A stretch of 6,754 nt of DNA from Clostridia bacterium (GTDB lineage Bacteria > Bacillota > Clostridia > Oscillospirales > CAG-272): NCBI GenBank assembly GCA_017629395.1, contig JAGBXH010000280.1, positions 1 through 6,754 of the forward strand. Reading direction: 5' to 3'. How positions within the stretch are numbered: position 1 is the first letter of the stretch; every line of letters begins with the position of its first letter. Positions 1 through 5,359 of the stretch are shown here, piece after piece. The notes under the pieces are model-generated. The model saw only the letters and a list, made by a program, of their open reading frames with translations. It did no database searches and was not told the DNA's origin. The translations under genes were made by a program, and so were the position numbers.

Positions 1-384
1 GGCTGGATCAACAACATTTACGATATCGTAAACCGTTCCGGCGTACAGATGCTGATCTTCCTGTCCGCGCTGCAGTCCATTTCTCCCGCTATTTACGAGG
101 CGTGCCGTATTGACGGTGCAACCGCGTGGGAGACCTTCTGGAAGATTACCTTCCCCATGATCAGCCCCATGATCCTTGTAAACGGTATCTACACCATCGT
201 TGACGCGTTCACCACGCAGTCCAACTCGGTTATGTCGTTTATCAAGTCGGTCAAGAGCTCGGCAGCAGACGGCGACGTTATCGCTTCTGCAATGTCCTGG
301 ATGTACTTCCTGATCGTCATTGCAATCCTTGCTTTGGTTGCTTTGATCTTCTCGTCGTACGTATTCTATCAAAGAAGAGATTAA
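1..384 (+). CDS. Sugar ABC transporter permease, MalF/UgpA/LplB type (C-terminal part, 5' end outside window)
   Basis: Inner-membrane subunit of a carbohydrate importer; it would pair with the permease just downstream, an ATPase and a solute-binding protein, the last two not in the window. The frame is open from base 1, so 127 residues of the C-terminal end are visible and the start lies upstream. The diagnostic feature is the cytoplasmic EAA loop that contacts the ATPase: EACRIDGATAWETFWKITFP at about visible residues 33-52, with the conserved E-A, D-G-A and I-x-x-P positions. It is followed by a membrane segment (MISPMILVNGIYTIVDAF), a periplasmic-type loop (SNSVMSFIKS), and a final hydrophobic helix ending in FYQRRD, a usual basic C-terminus for this subunit. 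The stop codon overlaps the Shine-Dalgarno of the next gene, so the two are co-transcribed and probably translationally coupled. The substrate cannot be read from the sequence. The family is certain; the sub-family (MalF versus LplB) is not. Confidence 0.93.
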   Translation, partial: GWINNIYDIVNRSGVQMLIFLSALQSISPAIYEACRIDGATAWETFWKITFPMISPMILVNGIYTIVDAFTTQSNSVMSFIKSVKSSAADGDVIASAMSWMYFLIVIAILALVALIFSSYVFYQRRD

Positions 385-399
385 GGAGGTGAGGATTGA

Positions 400-1494
400 A
401 TGAATGCACAAAACTTGCAAGATAAGCCCAAGGTCTTAAAAGAAAGCAAGAACAGAATCAAGGTTGACTTTGAAAGAACCGATGCTAAGACTCGATTCAA
501 GGAAAAGTACATCAGCATGTTCTTCCTCACTAAGGTAGTCTGGTTCGTATTCAGACTGGTACTGCTCGTAGGTATTTCTTACGTAGTTCTGTTCCCGTTC
601 TTCACCAAGATCGCAGGCTCCTTCATGGCTCCCGAGGATTTCGTTGACGTTACCGTACGTCTGATTCCCAAAAACTGGACGCTGGATATTTACAAGGGCG
701 TTCTTACAGAGCTGAACTACTGGGAAGCATTTGGCAACACGCTGCTGCTGTCCGGTGCATGCGCACTGCTGCAGACCTTTGTCTGTGCAACTATTGGTTA
801 TGGCTTTGCAAAGTATAAGTTCAAGGCAAACGGCATCATCTTCCTTTTGGTAATGCTGACCATGATCGTGCCTCACCCCACGCTTGAGCTGTCCATGTTC
901 ATGAAGTTCCGTTATTTCGACCTGTTCGGAATTCTGTCCTTCTTCAGCGGCGGTGCGTCGGTAGGCATTGAAGCGATCGACAACATCCTGGGTATGATCA
1001 AAATCCTGCCTTGGCCCAACGGTATCAACCTTTGTAACACCTACTGGCCTTTGCTGATTTTGTCGGCAACGGGTCTGGCGTTCAAGAACGGTCTGTACAT
1101 CTTCATGCTCAGACAGTTCTTCCGCGGTATTCCGGACTCTTTGGAAGAATCCGCATACATTGACGGCGCGAGCAACTTCAGAACCTTCATTCAGATCGTT
1201 CTGCCCATGTCCGTGCCTATGCTGATCACGGTATTCCTGTTCTCGTTCTGCTGGCAGTGGACCGACAACTTCTACACGGAGCTGTTCTTCACGACCACCA
1301 AGACGGTACTGATGCCTGACATCATTGATATTCCCAAGTCGCTCAAGACCGACTATGCAGGCCAGAGCCTGTATTACGCAGCGATCAGAAATACCTGCGG
1401 TCTTTGCATTATTGCACCGCTGGTCATTCTGTACCTGTTCGGACAGAGATATCTTGTTGAAGGTATCGAGCGTTCGGGTCTGACCGCAGAATAA
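400..1494 (+). CDS. Carbohydrate ABC transporter permease, MalG type, with long N-terminus and enlarged central loop
   Basis: Second membrane subunit of the sugar importer (binding-protein-dependent transport, MalG/CUT1 family), 364 residues. The ATG at 400 is set by a strong AAGGAGGTGAGG at 383-394, which overlaps the stop of the upstream permease; the gap between the genes is 15 bp. Visible order: a charged cytoplasmic N-terminus of about 44 residues rich in K, R and E; TM1 about 44-68; TM2/TM3 about 108-136 and 145-160; a loop at about 172-212; TM4 about 213-238; the EAA loop at 249-270 (EESAYIDGASNFRTFIQIVL, with E249, D255, G256); TM5 about 271-288; and the last helix about 333-348. It ends with QRYLVEGIERSGLTAE, matching the usual Q-x-Y-x-V-x-G end of MalG proteins. 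Family members are mostly 270-300 residues. The excess here is the N-terminal tail plus about 30-35 extra residues (about 178-210) between the segments that usually run straight on as '...LGL-x-NTYW'. Substrate unknown. A terminator follows 15 bp after the stop, so this is the last gene of the operon. Confidence 0.93.
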   Translation: MNAQNLQDKPKVLKESKNRIKVDFERTDAKTRFKEKYISMFFLTKVVWFVFRLVLLVGISYVVLFPFFTKIAGSFMAPEDFVDVTVRLIPKNWTLDIYKGVLTELNYWEAFGNTLLLSGACALLQTFVCATIGYGFAKYKFKANGIIFLLVMLTMIVPHPTLELSMFMKFRYFDLFGILSFFSGGASVGIEAIDNILGMIKILPWPNGINLCNTYWPLLILSATGLAFKNGLYIFMLRQFFRGIPDSLEESAYIDGASNFRTFIQIVLPMSVPMLITVFLFSFCWQWTDNFYTELFFTTTKTVLMPDIIDIPKSLKTDYAGQSLYYAAIRNTCGLCIIAPLVILYLFGQRYLVEGIERSGLTAE

Positions 1495-1502
1495 TCACAA
1501 TG

Positions 1503-1540
1503 AAAAAGGGGCTGTCGCGAAAGCGACAGCCCTTGTTGTT
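1503..1540 (+). terminator. Intrinsic terminator of the sugar-permease operon
   Basis: A perfect 10-bp stem, GGGCTGTCGC (1509-1518) with GCGACAGCCC (1523-1532), closed by a stable GAAA (GNRA) tetraloop. An A-run lies before it (1503-1507) and a T-rich tract TTGTTGTTTT after it. It begins 15 bp past the permease stop. The T-tract is broken by G residues, so some read-through is possible; the A-run on the other side gives a weak tract for the opposite strand. Confidence 0.88.
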
Positions 1541-1568
1541 TTGCAACACCATACGGTTGACAACGTTT

Positions 1569-1707
1569 GAAAGTTTTCGCCCGCCTTTTTCAAAAGGCGG
1601 CTGGTTCCAAGGGCAGCGCCCTTGGTCGCCTCCGCAGAGGCGAAATTTTCTCCAACGGCATTTCTTTGGTTCTTTCTTTGTGCCTACTTGCTCAAAGAAA
1701 GAACGGA
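1569..1707 (+). repeat. Structured interspersed repeat, copy A-left (forward orientation)
   Basis: First of four copies of one repeat unit in this window. It starts with GAAAGTTTTCGCCCGCC, a 17-mer found again exactly at 4709. Four stem-loops follow in order: CCGCCTTTT/AAAAGGCGG (1581-1600), CCAAGGGC/GCCCTTGG (1607-1625), GCCTC/GAGGC with CGCA loop (1628-1641), and GTTCTTTCTTTG/CAAAGAAAGAAC (1669-1704). A weaker conserved flank including CACCATACGG (1547-1556) joins it to the permease terminator. It lies sense-wise directly behind that terminator and faces copy A-right. Open frames cross it in several registers, but they have no ribosome binding site and simply translate the palindromes, so I do not call a gene. 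No transposase or family name is recognised. Confidence 0.85.
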
Positions 1708-1724
1708 ATGAAATAGGATATGTA

Positions 1725-1884
1725 ACATTGAGAAAATTCTCTCCGTTCTTTTTTGACGGAGTAGCCGCAAAAAAGAACCAAAAAAACGGCGTTAAAGAAG
1801 TTTCGCGCCTGCGGGCGCGACCAAGGGCTGCGCGCCCTTGGATGGGCGGTCGCTTTTTGCAAAAAGCGACGCAAAAACTCTCAA
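1725..1884 (-). repeat. Structured interspersed repeat, copy A-right (reverse orientation)
   Basis: Inverted copy of the same unit, separated from A-left by only 17 bp. Read on the minus strand it has the same order of elements: AGTTTTTGCGTCGC, stem 1 (perfect palindrome 1849-1870, core GTCGCTTTTTGC), stem 2 CCAAGGGC/GCCCTTGG (1821-1841), stem 3 CGCGCC/GGCGCG (1804-1819), stem 4 (1745-1778, 11 bp), and the end motif GAGAATTTTCTCAATGT (complement of 1727-1743). Stems 1 and 3 differ in sequence from A-left but still pair. Its 5' end faces the alaS terminator about 40 bp away. The stretch 1885-1920 between them resembles the flank of copy C (CGGTTG..CAAGAC.TGA.AAAGCC). Confidence 0.84.
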
Positions 1885-1923
1885 AATAGGTTAGCCAAGG
1901 GGGGCGGTTGTGCAAGACGTGAG

Positions 1924-1954
1924 AAAAGCCCCTCGGACAACGTCCGAGGGGCTT
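1924..1954 (-). terminator. Intrinsic terminator of alaS
   Basis: On the minus strand, AAGCCCCTCGGA pairs perfectly with TCCGAGGGGCTT (12 bp, 1926-1937 with 1943-1954; 1938 and 1942 can add a thirteenth pair). The stem is followed by TTTTCTC (complement of the A-run at 1924-1927). It lies 11 bp beyond the alaS stop codon, the expected place for a single-gene unit. Confidence 0.9.
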
Positions 1955-1965
1955 GTGTTATTAAA

Positions 1966-4602
1966 TTACTTCAACTGGCTTGCCAGAGTCGCTTCTGCAG
2001 CTGCAAGTGCGTCTGCAATCTTGTTTGCATCGTTGCCGCCTGCCATTGCGTTGTCGGGACGTCCGCCGCCCTTACCGCCGGTCACTGCTGCAACTGCGCC
2101 AACCAGCTTGCCTGCGTGTGCGCCTGCTGCAACTGCATCCTTGCCTGCAACAGAGATAAAGTTGAGCTTGCCGCCTGCATTGACTGCCAATACTGCAACC
2201 ACGTCAGCGTGGTCTGCCTTGATCTGGTCTGCCAGTGCGCGTGCTGCGTCAATCTGCATGCCGTCAAGGTGTGCCGCAATCAGCTTCACGCTGCCAACTG
2301 CCTTTGCGCTGCCAAGCAGGGAATCCAGCTTGGAGCCTGCGATCTTTGCATTCAGAGATTCAATCTCCTTCTTTGCAGCCGCCAGCTCACCGTGCAGCTG
2401 TGCAACTCTCTTTGCGCTGTCTGCAGGATTCTGTACCTTGAGCTCCTTGGCAACGCCAAGGATCATAGCATCCTTTTGAGCCATCAGCTCCAGCACGCCA
2501 AAGCCGGTGGTTGCTTCAATTCTGCGTACGCCCGCAGCAACGGAGGACTCGGAAATGATCTTGAACAGACCGATCTTGCCGGTGTTATCGCAGTGGGTAC
2601 CACCGCAAAGCTCGGTGGAGAAATCACCCATCTTGACCATACGAACGATCTTGCCGTACTTTTCGCCAAACAGAGCCATAGCACCTGCAGCGCGTGCGGT
2701 GTCGATATCGGTTTCAACGCTCTCAATCGCGTTGGCTTCCAGAATATGCAGGTTAACCAGAGTTTCAACCTTGCGGATCTCTTCCTCGGTCATAGCGGCA
2801 AAGTGAGAGAAGTCGAAGCGGCAACGGGACTCGTCCACGTAGGAGCCTGCCTGCTCAACGTGCGTGCCAAGCACTACGCGCAGAGCTGCCTGCAAGAGGT
2901 GGCAAGCGGAGTGGTTGCGCTTGATGGCATCGCGGCGCATGTCCGCAATGTCAGCGGTGACAACGTCACCAACGCTGAGCACGCCCTCGCTGACGGTGCA
3001 GAGGTGCAGGTAAATGCCGTCGGTCTTCTTGGTGTCGGTGACGCTGAGCAGTACGCCATCCTTGTAGATGGTACCAACGTCGCCAACCTGACCGCCGCCC
3101 TCGCCGTAGAAGGTGGTCTTATCGAGGATGACGGTGCAGTCGCCCTCGGAAACGGTGTCAACAAGGTTGTCCTCGGCAAGGATTGCAATGACCTTTGCCT
3201 CGGTTCTGTACTGAGTGTAGCCTACGAACTCGGTCTTGGGCATGTCACCCAGCGCGGACTTGGAGGCATCGCTCCAGCCGCTGATGTTGCCGCGCGCTGC
3301 GCGTGCGCGAGTCTTCTGATCGTTCATCAGAGCCTTGAAGGTGTCCTCATCGATCTTAAGTCCGGATTCTGCAACGATCTCGCGGGTCAGGTCGATGGGG
3401 AAGCCGAAGGTGTCGTACAGCTTGAATACCTCTTCGCCCGAAATGGTGTCAGCGTTCTGCGCAATCGCACCGCGCAACAGGTCGGAGAGGATGGAAAGGC
3501 CTGCATCGATGGTTGCGTCAAAACGCTTTTCCTCGATGGAGAGGACCTTGAGAATGTAGTCGTGCTTGGTGGTCAGCTCGGGGTAAGCACCGCAGTTTTC
3601 TTCCATTGCCACAACGCAAAGCTCGGTAAGGAAGGGGCGGTTGATGCCCAGCAGCTTACCGTGACGGCAAGCGCGACGAATGATACGGCGCAGCACGTAG
3701 CCGCGACCCTCGTTGGAGGGGATAACGCCGTCGCAGATCATGAACATAGCGCTCTTGATGTGGTCGGTGCAAACGCGGATAGAGATATCGTCCTTTGCAT
3801 CTGCTCCGTAGGTCTTGCCTGCGATGGTGCAAACGGTATCCAGAATGCGGCGGTTGGTGTCAACGAGGAACATGTTGTCCGCACCCTGCATGACGCAAGC
3901 CAGACGCTCCAGACCCATACCGGTATCAATGTTCTTGGACTTGAGCTCGGTGTAGTTGCCGTGACCGTCGTTGTCAAACTGGGAGAATACGTTGTTCCAG
4001 ATCTCCATGAAGCGGTCGCAATCGCAGCCGGGACGGCAGTTGGGATCGCCGCAGCCGTGCTCGATACCACGGTCAAAGTAGATCTCGGAGCAGGGGCCGC
4101 AGGGACCGGAGCCGTGCTCCCAGAAGTTGTCAGCCTTGCCAAGGCGGGTAATGCGCTCAGCAGGAACGCCGATGACCTTGTTCCAAAGCTCGTAAGCTTC
4201 CTCGTCCTTCTCGTAAACGGAGGGCCACAGCAGCTCTTCGGGAATATCCAGCCATTCGGGGGAGGTCAAAAACTCCCAAGCCCACGGAATTGCTTCGTTC
4301 TTGAAGTAGTCGCCAAAGGAGAAGTTGCCCAGCATTTCAAAGAAAGTGCCGTGACGAGCGGTATGACCAACGCGCTCCAGGTCAGGGGTACGAATGCACT
4401 TCTGGCAGGTGGTCACGCGGTTGCGGGGAGGAATTTCCTCGCCGGTGAAGAACTTTTTCATAGGAGCCATACCCGAGTTGATCAGGAGCAGGGATTTGTC
4501 GTTAATGGGAACGAGGGGGTAAGAGGGGAGGCGGAGGTGACCCTTGGATTCAAAGAAAGCAAGGTACTTCTCGCGCAGTTCGTTTAAGGATGTCCATTGC
4601 AT
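1966..4602 (-). CDS. alaS: Alanine--tRNA ligase (AlaRS)
   Basis: Cytosolic class II aminoacyl-tRNA synthetase that charges tRNA-Ala with alanine and hydrolyses mischarged Ser/Gly-tRNA-Ala. At 878 residues it has full family length and all domains. The catalytic core comprises about the first 240 residues: motif 2 region RVTTCQKCIRTPDLERVGHT then ARHGTFFEMLGNFSFGDYF (about 62-100), the WEHGSGPCGPCSEIYFDRG stretch (161-179), and motif 3 DTGMGLERL (226-234). A helical tRNA-binding region runs to about 450. The editing domain carries the zinc ligands H564 and H568 (HSACH) and C666 and H670 (CGGTH). A coiled-coil-like stretch lies at about 725-760, then the C-Ala domain with GGKGGGRPDNAMAGG (842-856). 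Residues 182-195 carry a Cys-rich insert (C184, C189, C193, C195). The start is supported by AAAGGA (minus strand, 4614-4619) and an excellent promoter upstream. It is a single-gene unit, convergent with the permease operon; coaW lies upstream on the same strand but is separated by a repeat island. Confidence 0.98.
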   Translation of the reverse strand: MQWTSLNELREKYLAFFESKGHLRLPSYPLVPINDKSLLLINSGMAPMKKFFTGEEIPPRNRVTTCQKCIRTPDLERVGHTARHGTFFEMLGNFSFGDYFKNEAIPWAWEFLTSPEWLDIPEELLWPSVYEKDEEAYELWNKVIGVPAERITRLGKADNFWEHGSGPCGPCSEIYFDRGIEHGCGDPNCRPGCDCDRFMEIWNNVFSQFDNDGHGNYTELKSKNIDTGMGLERLACVMQGADNMFLVDTNRRILDTVCTIAGKTYGADAKDDISIRVCTDHIKSAMFMICDGVIPSNEGRGYVLRRIIRRACRHGKLLGINRPFLTELCVVAMEENCGAYPELTTKHDYILKVLSIEEKRFDATIDAGLSILSDLLRGAIAQNADTISGEEVFKLYDTFGFPIDLTREIVAESGLKIDEDTFKALMNDQKTRARAARGNISGWSDASKSALGDMPKTEFVGYTQYRTEAKVIAILAEDNLVDTVSEGDCTVILDKTTFYGEGGGQVGDVGTIYKDGVLLSVTDTKKTDGIYLHLCTVSEGVLSVGDVVTADIADMRRDAIKRNHSACHLLQAALRVVLGTHVEQAGSYVDESRCRFDFSHFAAMTEEEIRKVETLVNLHILEANAIESVETDIDTARAAGAMALFGEKYGKIVRMVKMGDFSTELCGGTHCDNTGKIGLFKIISESSVAAGVRRIEATTGFGVLELMAQKDAMILGVAKELKVQNPADSAKRVAQLHGELAAAKKEIESLNAKIAGSKLDSLLGSAKAVGSVKLIAAHLDGMQIDAARALADQIKADHADVVAVLAVNAGGKLNFISVAGKDAVAAGAHAGKLVGAVAAVTGGKGGGRPDNAMAGGNDANKIADALAAAEATLASQLK

Positions 4603-4647
4603 AGTGTAAAAATTCCTTTCGGGATGAAATCATATTATCAACTATTT

Positions 4648-4677
4648 ATTATAGCATGAGGAAAATGCAAATGTCAA
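4648..4677 (-). promoter_or_regulatory. Sigma-A promoter of alaS
   Basis: On the minus strand, a perfect -35 TTGACA (4672-4677) and a perfect -10 TATAAT (4648-4653), 18 bp apart, with the extended -10 TGC directly before the hexamer. Transcription should start near 4641, giving a leader of only about 40 nt. That leaves no room for a T-box riboswitch, and none is seen. Confidence 0.9.
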
Positions 4678-4698
4678 GAGGGGAGCGCAAGATTATGG

Positions 4699-4905
4699 TG
4701 TCACGATCGAAAGTTTTCGCCCGCCACCACACGGACGACCCTTGATGAAAAGTTTTGGTCGAGCTTTTTCAAAAGCTCGCAGGGTCTTGGGGCAGAGCCC
4801 CAAGTCGCCTCCGCAGAGGCGAAACTTCTTCAACGCTGTTTTTGGTTCTTTTTGCAGCTCCTTGCTCAAAAAGAACGGAGAGAATTTTCTCAATGTAAAA
4901 AGCGA
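4699..4905 (+). repeat. Structured interspersed repeat, copy B (forward orientation) with a duplicated 5' end
   Basis: Third copy of the unit. The full unit starts near 4744 (TTGATGAAAAGTTTTGGTCG). Its stems are CGAGCTTTT/AAAAGCTCG (4760-4779), CTTGGGGC/GCCCCAAG (4786-4804), CGCCTC/GAGGCG (4806-4821), and GTTCTTTTTG/CAAAAAGAAC (4845-4876), followed by GAGAATTTTCTCAATGT to 4896. It is preceded by a second, truncated 5' end (TGTCACGATCGAAAGTTTT, 4699-4717, running into CACCACACGGAC, 4725-4736). The copy lies just upstream of the alaS promoter, pointing away from alaS and towards copy C. This is the only copy that does not directly follow a gene's terminator. Confidence 0.84.
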
Positions 4906-4950
4906 ACATAATTCCCCATGAAAGAGCGTCCGCGCGGTGAACCTCATCCA

Positions 4951-4984
4951 CCACTTCGTGGTCCCCCTTCTCCAGCGGAGAAGG
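4951..4984. repeat. Two adjacent short palindromes inside the B-C island
   Basis: CCAC/GTGG around TTC (4951-4961) is followed closely by CCTTCTCC/GGAGAAGG around AGC (4966-4984). No T-tract follows, so these are not convincing terminators, and there is no open reading frame with a ribosome binding site. They form part of the filler between copies B and C; the stretches 4906-4950 and 4985-5030 show nothing recognisable. Confidence 0.6.
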
Positions 4985-5030
4985 CTATTTGTAAGTTGCG
5001 GTCGGAAAGGTTATACCCGAGCGCAAGAGC

Positions 5031-5100
5031 GGGCGGATATGCAAATCCGCCCCTACGGATGTTTGTTTGAGCAGGGCTGGCGATTCGTGAATCGCCCCTA
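5031..5100. repeat. Pair of short palindromes with a shared CCCCTAC tail
   Basis: GGGCGGAT/ATCCGCCC (5031-5052, loop ATGCAA) and GGCGATTC/GAATCGCC (5079-5096, loop GT) are each followed by the same short tail (CGCCCCTACGGA and CGCCCCTACAGA). The two stems differ in sequence but share architecture and tail at a spacing of about 45 bp, so they are two members of a small palindrome family. Similar GTAGGGGCG-type palindromes are, from memory, common between genes in several phyla. Function unknown. Confidence 0.65.
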
Positions 5101-5107
5101 CAGAAGC

Positions 5108-5275
5108 TCGTTTTTTACATTGAGAAAATTCTCTCCATTCTTTTTTGACGGAGCAGCCGCAAAAAAGAACCAAAAAACGGCGTGTAGGAATTTTCGCCTC
5201 TGCGGAGGCGACGAGGGCTGCGCGCCCTCGACTGCGGTCGCTTTTTGAAAAAAGCGACGCAAAAACTTTTCATCG
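5108..5275 (-). repeat. Structured interspersed repeat, copy C (reverse orientation)
   Basis: Fourth copy, inverted relative to B. Read on the minus strand it starts GATGAAAAGTTTTTGCG. It has stem 1 GTCGC-T-run/A-run-GCGAC (5237-5257), stem 2 CGAGGGC/GCCCTCG (5212-5230), stem 3 CGCCTC/GAGGCG (5195-5210) and stem 4 (5138-5169, 10 bp), and ends GAGAATTTTCTCAATGT, extending to TAAAAAACGA at 5108. Its outer flank contains GTCCGTGTGGTG (5287-5298), the exact inverse of 4725-4736 next to copy B. It follows the coaW terminator in the sense direction of coaW. Confidence 0.85.
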
Positions 5276-5316
5276 TGACAGCGCGTGTCCGTGTGGTGAC
5301 GGTTGCCCAAGACATG

Positions 5317-5342
5317 AAAAGCCGCGGCGTGCCGCGGCTTTT
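5317..5342 (-). terminator. Intrinsic terminator of coaW (potentially bidirectional)
   Basis: AAAAGCCGCGG pairs with CCGCGGCTTTT around a four-base loop. The stem is symmetrical, with A-runs on one side and T-runs on the other, so it can end transcription from either strand. It starts 17 bp past the coaW stop codon. Confidence 0.88.
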
Positions 5343-5359
5343 CTACGTAATTTACTTGT

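Noticed and set aside
1569..1884. CRISPR array
   Set aside because: The repeats are few, long, inverted and internally palindromic, with no regular spacers.
1500..1889. A 129-codon plus-strand frame through the A-left/A-right repeats, and minus-strand frames at 1424-1915 and 1692-1874
   Set aside because: They translate the stems and their inverted copies, start inside a terminator or in a neighbouring gene, lack a ribosome binding site, and share similarity only through the repeat DNA.
1495..1965. tRNA or other known structural RNA in the gaps
   Set aside because: No cloverleaf, GTTCGA-type T-arm or CCA end could be found in either intergenic region; the stems belong to the repeat unit.
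2116..4587. An 823-codon open frame antisense to nearly all of alaS
   Set aside because: The minus strand encodes an unmistakable full-length AlaRS. The opposite frame is open because of codon bias, has a low-complexity C/A/V/N-rich product with no domain, and no convincing ribosome binding site.
4760..4876. Stem-loops of the repeat unit as ordinary intrinsic terminators
   Set aside because: None is followed by a T-tract on the relevant strand, and the T-runs lie inside the stems. The genes already have separate, well-formed terminators.
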